DNA of 64,000 bases from Bacillota bacterium (GTDB lineage: Bacteria > Bacillota > Clostridia > Acetivibrionales > DTU013): NCBI GenBank assembly GCA_023435745.1, contig JAEZMD010000026.1, positions 124,001 through 188,000 of the forward strand. The letters are read 5' to 3'. The stretch's first letter is position 1. Every line of letters begins with the position of its first letter. The translations under genes were made by a program, and so were the position numbers. This document shows, in pieces, positions 52,400 through 60,375 of the stretch. The notes beneath the pieces are model-generated. The model was given only the letters and a program-made list of their open reading frames with translations. It did not search any database and was not told the DNA's origin.

Positions 52400-52892
52400 G
52401 CAATGACCTCCTTCTCCTTTAATAATTCCGTATTGGACTTCCGTAATAGTGCCTGAACATCGGTGCTTCAGTGATAAAGGGACGTTATACACGACGCCCC
52501 GCCTATTTTCAGGTGCACCTTTTATGAAATCCCGAAAGTCCTTGCTACGACCCGCGTTGCGGGGCGTTGTGAGGTGCGTCGGTGCGGCTTGCAGCACCGC
52601 GCTTTAACCTGCATTGCTTTTCAACCGTATGGTTCACCCTTATTTCTGCGTTATATACCTCTGCAGATCACCGGTTCTGTGCCCTGGCAGGATTCTTCCC
52701 TGACACAATTCCCTATACAGAAAAGTGAGCTGCGGCAGATCACTTTTTCCCGCCTGCGTTGCCGATACCCCAAAAGTGTGCCAAGATGGTATATTTTTTT
52801 GCTGATATAAAGCTGACAGCATACAAAGTGAGCCAACTTGGTTACATTTTGGGAAGGATGCAAGGGTGCAAAGTGTATAAGACGTTGCACCC
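52400..52892. promoter_or_regulatory. Non-coding region with iteron-like AAAGTGxG motifs
   Basis: No gene is supported in these 493 bases. The motif AAAGTGAG/AAAGTGTG occurs at 52721, 52772, 52824 and 52870, spaced 46-52 bases (about five helical turns); the first is part of an inverted repeat AAAAGTGA...TCACTTTT (52721-52748). A hairpin GGGTGCAA/TTGCACCC follows at 52864-52891 at the end of the ATPase gene. Further stems (CGGTGC/GCACCG) lie near 52590. This resembles a replication or regulatory region for the element. Confidence 0.45.
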
Positions 52893-53861
52893 TTACACCC
52901 TTGAATCGAGAGGCTGCCAAAACCACTGACTACCAAGCTTTTCTGTCTGTACGTTGAGATTCTTTTTTGCAATCTTCACTGTGCGCTCAGAGATGCCAAG
53001 CTCCGCCGCCCGTCCGAATACTTCCTCCGCTGGAACAGGTTTTGTAAGCATCTGCCTGAGTTCATCCTCCATTTGCGCTGTCTTGGTCTGCACCGAACCT
53101 TTGCCGGAGAGAACATCTTCCACCGATACATCGCAATAACCAATCCACTGAAAGCCGGTTTCGGCATCCAAAGAAAATGCGATTGATTTACCTTCCGGCG
53201 CCAGACTGCTTTTATCATGAGCGACGACACGGACAGCGGGTTCGCTTTTAAGTCTGCCGACCAGAAGCACACTTCTTGCCGCCGCACGGAAGTCGATGGA
53301 GCCAAGCCCGCGATAGGAGGATTTCAATCCCTGCGCCTTGTTCATATGCCCGATGAGTATAATGGCACAGCTGGTCCGGCCAGCCATCGCACACAGACGC
53401 TTGAACACAGGACGCACTTCATTGGCTCGGTGCATATCCACGTTGTCGCCGAGATATGCTTGCAGCGGGTCAAGCACAATCAGCCTTGCGCCGGTTTCCC
53501 ACACAGCCTGCTCCAGCCGTTCATCGCACAGCGTCAATTCCTTGTCCGATTCATCAATGACCAGCACACGGGAACAGTCAGCGCCGGACGCTTCCAGCCT
53601 CGGCTTAATTGTATCTGCCAGACCGTCCTCCGCAGACTGGTATATGACGCGTATGGGTTCTGCCGCCACGGTTTCCTCCGGCAATGGTTTGCCTGTTGTA
53701 AGGAGAGCAATCATCGCCAGAACAAAAGATGTCTTTCCTTCGCCCGGGTCACCCTGTATGATTGTGACCTTGCCGTAGGGGATGAACGGATACCACAGCC
53801 AGCGCACCTGCTCCGTTTCAATATCGCTCATGTGGATGAGATTGCTTTTCTTTTTCTGCAT
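52893..53861 (-). CDS. RepA-like AAA ATPase
   Basis: A 322-residue RecA-fold ATPase of the AAA_25/RepA helicase type. Walker A is IIQGDPGEGKTS, Walker B is LIVLDPLQAYLG, and IILIGHMNKAQGLKSSYRGLGSID includes the sensor region (IGHMNK). A C-terminal winged-helix-like part (ERTVKIAKKNLNV) follows. Such proteins are hexameric helicases or primase-associated factors in plasmids and integrative elements. GGAGGT precedes the ATG. It is divergent from the DUF6076 gene across a palindromic operator. Confidence 0.88.
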   Translation of the reverse strand: MQKKKSNLIHMSDIETEQVRWLWYPFIPYGKVTIIQGDPGEGKTSFVLAMIALLTTGKPLPEETVAAEPIRVIYQSAEDGLADTIKPRLEASGADCSRVLVIDESDKELTLCDERLEQAVWETGARLIVLDPLQAYLGDNVDMHRANEVRPVFKRLCAMAGRTSCAIILIGHMNKAQGLKSSYRGLGSIDFRAAARSVLLVGRLKSEPAVRVVAHDKSSLAPEGKSIAFSLDAETGFQWIGYCDVSVEDVLSGKGSVQTKTAQMEDELRQMLTKPVPAEEVFGRAAELGISERTVKIAKKNLNVQTEKLGSQWFWQPLDSRV

Positions 53862-53880
53862 GTTTCACCTCCGTTCTATA

Positions 53881-53920
53881 ATTGTTACCGATTGACTAAC
53901 GTGTATTTATCGGATACAAT
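53881..53920 (+). promoter_or_regulatory. Promoter and palindromic operator between the RepA-like and DUF6076 genes
   Basis: TTGACT (53892-53897), 17 bases, TACAAT (53915-53920) is a good sigma-A promoter for the plus strand. The inverted repeat ATTGTTACCGAT (53881-53892) and ATCGGATACAAT (53909-53920) covers it, a likely repressor site, plausibly for one of the ribbon-helix-helix proteins of the element. Confidence 0.7.
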
Positions 53921-54006
53921 TACAATAGCAGAAACTAATTTCATACACAATAGTTTGGAGCGATGTCAGGTACATCGTGAAAAACCATCGGATACAGGAG
54001 GTAGCC

Positions 54007-55056
54007 ATGAAGGCAAATGCTTATGACCAGTTCTCTGTTTTATTTTGGGAAGATAATGTGATGCTCGGAGGCGGCGCATCCTTCCCGCTGGGGCAAATAA
54101 CAACAGACTTTTTGAATACGGATGACCAGGTTATAGCTGAGATTGATAAACGGGTCAGAGAATTCATAACAGGAATGCGAGCGCTGTTTAAACATAAAAA
54201 TAACGACGCTGTTATTCTATTACAGGAAAAACTGAACGGCGTTTGGGATGTTATATTTACTTTACCGTTCTATCGTGATCTTCCGCTTGATATACATAGT
54301 TCTCACAATCTGCTCCCCATGCTGTCTGCGGACAAACAGAAATGGGCTGAAGTATTTCAGGATAATTCCAAGGGTAACAAAATGTTTATGGAGTTTCTTG
54401 ATAAGCTGGAGTACTTTACAGAAAGCATCCGTAATTTCAAAGGCCAGATAGCAGGGATGATAGAATTGTATTTTGAAAACCTGACGCGCCGTAACAGCGA
54501 GGCATACGCACAAGCCTATTCAAATTATTATCAGGATATGTCAGATGCCGGCGTGCTGTTATTTGGTGACTTGCCTTTTGAGCAGGGGTTTCCTGCCAAG
54601 GTCAGATTTACTCCATTACGGTATCCTCAAGGTAAAGGAAAGTCTATGATAGCAGAAGAAGTGGAGTTTTCCTATCTTTCACACTTTCTGTATACGGATT
54701 TCTACCGGGGACTTATTGCGGGAAACATGCCGCGCCGCTGTCACAACTGCGGGTGCTATTTCCTCTTGAACAAAGGATATGATACCTGCTACTGTAATAA
54801 TGTCGCGCCTGGCGAAAAAGGAAAAACCTGCCGTAAGGTTGGAGCTCATAAAAAGGAAGCCCGCAAGGAAGGAAAAACACCCGCGAGACTTGAGTATGAC
54901 AAGGTTTATAACCGGTTAAAGACACGCCGGGCAAGAGGCAAGCTGTCTACGGATGAGTGGAACACTGCCGTTGCGCTGGCACTTGAGTATAAGGACAGAG
55001 CAGGAGCCGGAAAGATATCCGACTCCGAGCTTAAGGAGATTTACGACAAAATGTGA
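54007..55056 (+). CDS. DUF6076 family zinc-ribbon protein
   Basis: A 349-residue protein of the DUF6076 type (from memory), common in clostridial integrative elements. The first 230 residues are helical with no recognised motif. A zinc-ribbon-like stretch follows: RRCHNCGCYFLL with later CYCNN and a C before RKVGAHKK, then a basic helical C-terminus. AGGAGGTAGCC stands before the ATG; the in-frame ATG ten codons upstream is less likely. It may be a nucleic-acid-binding factor. Function unknown. Confidence 0.8.
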   Translation: MKANAYDQFSVLFWEDNVMLGGGASFPLGQITTDFLNTDDQVIAEIDKRVREFITGMRALFKHKNNDAVILLQEKLNGVWDVIFTLPFYRDLPLDIHSSHNLLPMLSADKQKWAEVFQDNSKGNKMFMEFLDKLEYFTESIRNFKGQIAGMIELYFENLTRRNSEAYAQAYSNYYQDMSDAGVLLFGDLPFEQGFPAKVRFTPLRYPQGKGKSMIAEEVEFSYLSHFLYTDFYRGLIAGNMPRRCHNCGCYFLLNKGYDTCYCNNVAPGEKGKTCRKVGAHKKEARKEGKTPARLEYDKVYNRLKTRRARGKLSTDEWNTAVALALEYKDRAGAGKISDSELKEIYDKM

Positions 55057-55177
55057 TTGAATGCAGTTTGTAAAGACATAATAGTTCGCGGATAGCGTAC
55101 TAAATCCGTCGAAGACGAACAGATTAGAAATGTAATGTAGCTGACAGCTTTAAAACATTGCATAAACGAACAGAAAT

Positions 55178-55220
55178 AAGGAGTGCAATTCGCCTGTGTA
55201 ACAGGTTTTATGCGCTCCTT
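55178..55220. terminator. Bidirectional terminator between converging element genes
   Basis: Inner stem CCTGT-GTA-ACAGG (55193-55205) followed by TTTTA, inside an outer AAGGAG...CTCCTT pair (55178-55183 with 55215-55220). It lies between the ends of the DUF6076 gene and the frameshifted membrane gene. Confidence 0.7.
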
Positions 55221-55228
55221 CAGTATTA

Positions 55229-55965
55229 TTACGGATTCGGAGGGGCTTCACCTGGTTTATACGGCGGCGGGGTGCTATCCTTTGTTACTGGAGGTTGAAG
55301 CTCGATATAAATGACATCGCCTGTCGGCACTGGCTGTTCTGCAGGAGGAGCGGTTGTTTCATGTGATGCGGATTCCTCACTGCCCATAATCCCGATTTTA
55401 TGACCGTTCTCGTACATATCCTCGGCGACAGTGCCGCTACCCATAATACCAACCTGCTTGTTAATGTGGCCTTTACCGTGAACAGTCGTACCACCTCCCA
55501 TGATACCGACCTTGTTGCTGGTGAGTTCGTCGCCGGGACTGCCGACTGTCTTCCGTCGCTGCCGCCGCCTTCATCTACAATCCAGCCAAAGCCCGGAATC
55601 AAGATATGGAGCTTGCCGTCTATAACAGCTCTGTCACCCGGTTTGGGCTCAGTGGAGACCAGTGCTGGTTTTGATACAGCACGAAATGTCGGTTCTGCTG
55701 GTGGAGCTTGTTCTGTTTTTTCTTCTGCCGTTATAACATTTCTCACTGGCTCACTTTCTGCGACAGGCTCTGGCTCAGGAACTGAAGCAACGACAGGAAT
55801 AATAATTTGCGGCATTTCCTGTGACCGAGCCTTAATTTCGGCGGTTACGGCGGTTCTTGCAGACTCGGCGGGTAAATCCCTAACCTCGTCGTTCCATAGC
55901 CAAACAGCGGCACACAACGCGAGACAAGCGATAATGCCTATTCCGACGATAATTATCTTTTTCAA
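55229..55965 (-). pseudogene. Frameshifted membrane-anchored protein with GIMG repeats
   Basis: Reading from the TTG at 55965 (AAGGGAG upstream) gives one membrane helix (IIIVGIGIIACLALCAAVWL) and a Pro/Glu-rich spacer, then KPGDRAVIDGKLHILIPGFGWIVDEGG. Near 55545-55560 the frame changes: the natural continuation GSPGDELTSNKVGIMGGGT is in another frame and runs to the stop at 55229. Three GIMG motifs spaced about 20 residues apart follow, then a Pro-rich tail. One base appears lost or gained, so the gene is either broken, recoded or mis-sequenced. It resembles short membrane proteins of such elements (DUF6550-like, unsure). Function unknown. Confidence 0.7.
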
Positions 55966-56086
55966 TATACCATCTCCCTTCAGCAACAGACACTACCACA
56001 GCCTTTCGGAGATAGCTATATATTTCTTTAAAATCGCTTAAAAGTAGAATAAACATAAAAGGAATCTCTACAAATACGTAAAATAT

Positions 56087-56116
56087 TGTAAAGCACATGC
56101 AAATTTTGGTATAATA
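56087..56116 (+). promoter_or_regulatory. Probable sigma-A promoter of the two-gene module
   Basis: TTGTAA (56087-56092), 18 bases, TATAAT (56111-56116). It points at the unknown gene starting at 56296, leaving a leader of about 170 bases in which I see no clear structure. Confidence 0.65.
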
Positions 56117-56295
56117 AGTTGAAACTTAGGAAATGGGTAGCGAATATGCGAGTAGTTGTATATTAACTATATGGATTCCCAGATGCTATTGCTATATTGG
56201 AACGCGGAAAGCGGTCGTTGGATTGTTAAGCAATCCTAAAGGAAACTCCGAAATGAACTGCGAAATGATTAAGTCATGGAAAGGAGGAGCATCAA

Positions 56296-57780
56296 ATGCC
56301 GAACGAGTTCAATCAGTATTTTAGTGGGCTTTTGACAGCCCTCCGTACAGCAGAAGTCGAACAGAAAAAACGTTATGACAGTGCCATAGATATTGAGGAT
56401 ATGTCTGAGGCTACTGCTGTAACCATAGATGCAAGAAACAAGATTCAACAGCTAAGAAAATGGATTGAGGACTTGCAGCGTATAAGCAATGAAGTCGAGA
56501 CATCATTTTCGGTAGTGCCTTCTTTGACGCACAAGTATGTCGACACGATGGTTGACATTGTGCCGCAACCAATTGCTGCTGTGGAAAGGCAAGACGGAGA
56601 TGAAAATTCTTTAACGTCGCAAAATATTGGAGAGTATGTTCGTCAGAAAATGTACGCGCTATGCAAAAGTGGTTATGTCTTTACAGACGACCAACTCCGT
56701 GATATGCAGGACTACGGTTGGAGCCGAAATGTGCTTAACCTCCCACATCCGTTTGTGCGTATTTATAACGATTTCAAGGACTTATTGGAACAAACGAGCA
56801 TTAACGGCGTTCCAAGACGGTACTGGGTAAAGGACAGATTTCGTTTTGGAAAGGTTACTCTACTGGTCTACAGCGGATGGGCGCCACTGTATAAGCCCTT
56901 CTTTGACGCTTGGTACGATTCTCTGACGGAAACTTTATCCGCCGATGATGTGCCTTTACCAGTTGAAGAAAAGGCTGAACACGAAGAGCCAAAAATAGGT
57001 GCCTATGTTCGGGAAAAGTTGCGTAACCTCTGTAATTCAGGCTATATACCGCCATTGGCAGATATCAGCTTGTTCCAACAGAAACGGTGGAGCAAGGAAA
57101 CACTTAATCTGAATTATCCTTTTGTGCGAGTATATAACGCAACAATACCGTTGCGAGCACAGCTATCTACGGACAACGGAGCAAATCGGTTTTGGGCAGA
57201 AATTTTTAGTTTTGGAAAATGCCAGCTACTCTTCTGTAGCCAGTGGTATGAAGGAGACCGCGCGTACTTTGACCGTTGGTATGATGGCTTGGTTATTCTG
57301 CAGCATAATGATGTCTGGAACGATGAGCAAAAATCGGAGCAATCGTCACTTAACCTTACAGATATTGCTATCAGCGAAAACGATGATGTTGTGGGACTCC
57401 CGCCAATATTTTCACAAGTAGAACCAGAAGCAGAAGAAGCGAAGGTAGATGTTGATGCGTCGGTGCCTCTATCCATTGAGGGTTTTACTTTGCTCGGCAA
57501 GCAGTATAATACGTCCAGTTGGCAGGAACTCCTCATAAAACTATGCGAAACAATGATCTTGAAAAAGCCATATAAAATTGCGAGTTTGGGAGCAAATACT
57601 CATGTGACACAGTTAGATCGACCCATTCTTAGTTTAGGCGGGCAGCAAGTTGAGTCGTACCGAAAGTTATCCAACGGATTATTCGTTGATACGGGAGGCT
57701 CTGATTATGTGATAAAAACACACTGCGAACATATACTTTCAGCGTGTGGTTATAGTAGCGATGTGCTTCAAACTTTATGA
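56296..57780 (+). CDS. Unknown element protein with tandem repeat domains and a shared C-terminal domain (module gene 1)
   Basis: A 494-residue soluble protein I do not recognise. Residues 1-70 are helical. Two copies of a roughly 100-residue domain follow at 111-210 and 234-332, each with IG(E/A)YVR, LC(K/N)SGY, WS...LNL..PFVR.YN, R(Y/F)W, FGK and FD.WYD. A spacer leads to a C-terminal domain at 395-494 (SSWQELLIKLCE; LSNGLFVDTGGSDY; ACGYSSDVLQ) that recurs in the product of the next gene. AAGGAGGAG precedes the ATG. It forms an operon with gene 2. Domains of this look occur near restriction-like proteins in my memory, but no nuclease or other catalytic motif is visible. Confidence 0.72.
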   Translation: MPNEFNQYFSGLLTALRTAEVEQKKRYDSAIDIEDMSEATAVTIDARNKIQQLRKWIEDLQRISNEVETSFSVVPSLTHKYVDTMVDIVPQPIAAVERQDGDENSLTSQNIGEYVRQKMYALCKSGYVFTDDQLRDMQDYGWSRNVLNLPHPFVRIYNDFKDLLEQTSINGVPRRYWVKDRFRFGKVTLLVYSGWAPLYKPFFDAWYDSLTETLSADDVPLPVEEKAEHEEPKIGAYVREKLRNLCNSGYIPPLADISLFQQKRWSKETLNLNYPFVRVYNATIPLRAQLSTDNGANRFWAEIFSFGKCQLLFCSQWYEGDRAYFDRWYDGLVILQHNDVWNDEQKSEQSSLNLTDIAISENDDVVGLPPIFSQVEPEAEEAKVDVDASVPLSIEGFTLLGKQYNTSSWQELLIKLCETMILKKPYKIASLGANTHVTQLDRPILSLGGQQVESYRKLSNGLFVDTGGSDYVIKTHCEHILSACGYSSDVLQTL

Positions 57781-57794
57781 TGGAGGACGAGATA

Positions 57795-58652
57795 ATGGAC
57801 GCAATTAAAACGCTTGAAGATGTTCTTGCTAAGACTGCTAAGAACACGAGCAATGAAAATAAGAAAAGGGCTGTCGAAGCTTTACAGACTCTTTTTGCTG
57901 AGAATGGCAACCACAAGCAGGGGGCCGAGTATCTCATTAAGCTTCACTACTCAGTATGCCAAGCCTTTTTTGAAGAGCTTTGCTCATCGGCTTCTGAGGA
58001 AAACACTGTTACCATTGCGGAGGCATTGGTTAATGATGAGCAGTTCAAGAAAGGCAAACGTCTAAGGCACGAGAACACAAGGAACATTGACTCGAGCAAT
58101 CGCCTTACGGTTGACATTGATTTTGACAATGCAGGACAGGCGGCTCGCTTCGTTACTGGTAAACAAATAAATGGTCTTGAGGAATGGCAAACGGACGAGG
58201 GGGTTACGCTTAAACAGTTTGTAGACAGTTCTCATACATCCGTTAATGCTGTATTAGCCGAAAACAATAACGAACAATCCGTTGGTGATGAGTTCACGAA
58301 TAAGAAGCCGATCTCGGTCATTTTGTTCGGGGAATCTCATCCGGTAACATATTGGAGAGACGTACTCATTTGCACTTGCGAAGTTCTTTACTCAAAAACA
58401 CCTCAGATTGTCTGTAGTTTTGATAAGAGCGGCTCGCTGAATAAAAAACGTCCAACTTTCAGTTGGCGAAAAGAAGTGGTCAAGCAACAACCGAAGCAAC
58501 TGTCTTTTGGGCTATGGGTCGAGCTAAATCAGAGCGCACAGACAACGGTACGTATATGTGAGAAAATGCTTATTGAGTGCGGATTTGCTCCGAAAGACTT
58601 AAAAGTAATTGCAAAAAGATACGACCCGATGGCATTTAACCCAAAAAACTGA
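57795..58652 (+). CDS. Unknown element protein sharing the C-terminal domain of its neighbour (module gene 2)
   Basis: A 285-residue protein, unrecognised. The first 110 residues are helical (TLEDVLAKTAKNTSNENKKR through EALVNDEQF). After a linker, residues 171-272 match the C-terminal domain of the upstream gene: YWRDVLICTCEVLYSKTPQIV aligns with its SWQELLIKLCETMILKKPYKI, and both end in a C-x-x-x-L-x-x-CG(Y/F) segment. GGAGG lies before the ATG at 57795; the gene begins 15 bases after the previous stop. Co-transcription and a common domain suggest the two proteins bind one partner or each other. Confidence 0.72.
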   Translation: MDAIKTLEDVLAKTAKNTSNENKKRAVEALQTLFAENGNHKQGAEYLIKLHYSVCQAFFEELCSSASEENTVTIAEALVNDEQFKKGKRLRHENTRNIDSSNRLTVDIDFDNAGQAARFVTGKQINGLEEWQTDEGVTLKQFVDSSHTSVNAVLAENNNEQSVGDEFTNKKPISVILFGESHPVTYWRDVLICTCEVLYSKTPQIVCSFDKSGSLNKKRPTFSWRKEVVKQQPKQLSFGLWVELNQSAQTTVRICEKMLIECGFAPKDLKVIAKRYDPMAFNPKN

Positions 58653-58849
58653 TATTCCTCCAAAATGGAATAGGATAACAATTCATAGAAGATTACAAAA
58701 GCGACAACTATCAAATGATAGTGCCGCTCTTGCATTTCCGTATCGGTTTGGGGTATGGTTCAACAAGTTTCCCTATTAAACCGTGCCTTTATCCGACCCT
58801 TTTTTTATGTCGCTGCAAGGTACGCAACGAGGTTCAATCTGTTTTTTGC

Positions 58850-59146
58850 TTACTCAGCCGTATAAGGGAGCAATGCGACGACTCTGGCCCTCTTGATAGC
58901 CATTGTCAGCTGACGCTGATGCTTTGCGCAATTGCCTGAAATTCTCCGGGGAAGGATCTTTCCTCTCTCGGAAATATACTTTCTTATTTTTGCGACTTCC
59001 TTATAATCTATATCGGTAACCTTGTCCACGCAAAAGGAGCAGACTTTCTTTCTGGCCCTTCTCATTCTCATGCCGCCCTTGCCTTCGCCCTTGTCGTAAA
59101 AATCTCTGTTACCGCCTCTGTTGTTGTCTCTTTTTCCGCCTGGCAT
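58850..59146 (-). CDS. rpsR: 30S ribosomal protein S18
   Basis: Pairs with S6 on the platform of the small subunit. After a long Gly/Arg/Asp-rich N-terminus it has KVCSFCVDKVTDIDYKEV, and ILPRRISGNCAKHQRQLTMAIKRAR, here given as its core NCAKHQRQL. Length is 98 residues. GGAGG stands before ATG. It ends the rpsF-ssb-rpsR operon; the 197 bases after it run into the element and hold a weak ACTATC/GATAGT stem. Confidence 0.97.
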   Translation of the reverse strand: MPGGKRDNNRGGNRDFYDKGEGKGGMRMRRARKKVCSFCVDKVTDIDYKEVAKIRKYISERGKILPRRISGNCAKHQRQLTMAIKRARVVALLPYTAE

Positions 59147-59196
59147 TAAAACACGCCTCCTTTCAATAAAATACTCCTGTCACTTCCCGAGATTAT

Positions 59197-59625
59197 TTAA
59201 AATGGTAATTCATCATCATCGTCGGTTGGGAAATACCCTTCAGCCTGAGACTCTCCTGAAGATGAAGCCGGCCCTGACGGTCTGAATGGAGTTCCGCCCT
59301 CGTTCTTTCGGCTATCGGCAAAATAGACTTCTTCAGCAATGACCTCGGTAACATAATGCTTCTTTCCCTCGTTGTCATCCCAATTCCTGTTTTGCAAACT
59401 TCCGACCACGACGACCCTCAGTCCTTTGGTAAAATACTTGCTGCAAAACTCAGCCTGACTTCTCCATGCAACAACATTGAAAAAGTCTGCTTGCCTTTCC
59501 TCACCCTGCTTGGCAAATCTCCTGTCCACAGCCAGTGAGAAAGTGCATCTTGGTATGTTGCTCGCAGAAGTATACCGCATTTCCGGATCCTTTGTAAGCC
59601 TGCCCATTAAAATAACCTTATTCAT
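59197..59625 (-). CDS. ssb: Single-stranded DNA-binding protein
   Basis: OB-fold tetramer protecting single-stranded DNA at forks. It begins MNKVILMGRLTKDPEMRYT; the tail ends in DDDDELPF, the acidic tip that binds partner proteins. Length is 142 residues. It sits between rpsF and rpsR as in most Firmicutes. Confidence 0.97.
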   Translation of the reverse strand: MNKVILMGRLTKDPEMRYTSASNIPRCTFSLAVDRRFAKQGEERQADFFNVVAWRSQAEFCSKYFTKGLRVVVVGSLQNRNWDDNEGKKHYVTEVIAEEVYFADSRKNEGGTPFRPSGPASSSGESQAEGYFPTDDDDELPF

Positions 59626-59634
59626 ACAATCACC

Positions 59635-59922
59635 TTATTTTTCTTTTTTGATAATCATATATTTGATGATACCGTCCGTGATCTTGTAAATTCTTTCAAG
59701 CTCACGCGGGAATTCAGAATCTGCGCTGAAATTGACAAGAACATAATAACCTTCACTCTTGTCAGCAATCAGGTAAGCAAGCTTCCTCTTCCCCCATTCA
59801 TCAATACTCTCCAACTGAGCGGATGTTTCGAGCAGATTCTTGAATTTTTCCACAAGAGCCTGTATGTTTTCTTCGCCAATGTCGGGATTGATGATGAATA
59901 TGGATTCATAGTTGTTCATCAT
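59635..59922 (-). CDS. rpsF: 30S ribosomal protein S6
   Basis: First gene of rpsF-ssb-rpsR, 95 residues. MNNYESIFIINPDIGEENI and GKRKLAYLIADKSEGYYVLVNF (core KRKLAYLI) are the S6 signature. ATG 59922 or 59919 follows AAGGAGG. A leader hairpin that may bind the S6:S18 pair lies upstream. Confidence 0.97.
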   Translation of the reverse strand: MMNNYESIFIINPDIGEENIQALVEKFKNLLETSAQLESIDEWGKRKLAYLIADKSEGYYVLVNFSADSEFPRELERIYKITDGIIKYMIIKKEK

Positions 59923-59944
59923 TCGACTAATCACCTCCTTCTGG

Positions 59945-59985
59945 ACTGAACGGCCCTGTAACAAAAGTACAGAGCAAGGATTCCG
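59945..59985 (-). promoter_or_regulatory. Possible S6:S18-binding leader in front of rpsF
   Basis: On the minus strand GCTCTGTA and TACAGGGC form an 8-base stem with a 7-base loop, and CCG follows on the 3' side before TTC, which could pair with GAA on the 5' side. A CCG bulge beside a stem is the known recognition feature of S6:S18 autoregulatory leaders. The match is by eye only. Confidence 0.4.
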
Positions 59986-59992
59986 AAGTGTT

Positions 59993-60021
59993 ATTCTATC
60001 ACATCATTTATTATTGTGCAA
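59993..60021 (-). promoter_or_regulatory. Sigma-A promoter of rpsF-ssb-rpsR
   Basis: On the minus strand TTGCAC, 17 bases, TAGAAT, 71 bases before the rpsF start. Confidence 0.7.
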
Positions 60022-60050
60022 GCATCTAAGAAGAAATTCCCACGGCAGAT

Positions 60051-60260
60051 TCAGGCCAGCCGGCTGATGAGCAGCAATAAAAATACTACTGCGGCTAGTA
60101 AAATAATGTTGATGATGGTATTGACAGACAGCTTGAAGCGGGAAAGCTTTCCCCCGGCAGTCCGGCGTTTATCCGGACGTATTGTCAGTCGGTGTTCTCT
60201 AATATACTGGTTGATGATTCCTTCCGCTTCCTTCAGAATGAAATCATTTTTTTTATCCAA
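60051..60260 (-). CDS. Small single-pass membrane protein, unknown function
   Basis: A 69-residue protein with a basic, helical N-terminus (ILKEAEGIINQYIREHRLTI) and a C-terminal membrane helix (NTIINIILLAAVVFLLLLIS). The TTG start has AAAGGAGGG nine or so bases upstream, which makes a real gene likely. It lies between spoIIE and the rpsF operon with no partner. Not recognised; tail-anchored by shape. Confidence 0.7.
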   Translation of the reverse strand: MDKKNDFILKEAEGIINQYIREHRLTIRPDKRRTAGGKLSRFKLSVNTIINIILLAAVVFLLLLISRLA

Positions 60261-60375
60261 TTTGTTAATACCCTCCTTTTGTATCTCCGGCTACAATAAT
60301 GTCCTGCCCAAACCAAGTTTCATTTTATAGTTTGTGAAGAATAACCGGTATTATACAAAATTTCCTGCTAATTTG

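Larger units (their letters stand above)
49200..58790. mobile_element. Integrated element with large serine recombinase (approximate ends)
   Basis: The genes between about 49.2 and 58.8 kb are accessory: recombinase, two ribbon-helix-helix type proteins, a RepA-like ATPase, a DUF6076-type protein, a frameshifted gene and two unknown genes. They split rpsR from the gdpP/rplI/dnaB group, which is often contiguous in Clostridia. No relaxase or conjugation gene is present, so it could be mobilisable, plasmid-derived or decayed. The exact attachment sites could not be fixed; the ends are bounded by the pheA promoter (48957) and the rpsR stop (58850). Confidence 0.75.

Noticed and set aside
52640..52972. 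Minus-strand frames of 91-110 codons over the iteron-like region
   Set aside because: Composition is not protein-like, they overlap the end of the RepA-like gene and the repeats, and no start site signal was found.
49275..58785. AACCGTG at 49275-49281 and 58779-58785 as attachment-site core
   Set aside because: A 7-base match between two windows of several hundred bases is expected by chance, and the flanks do not match.
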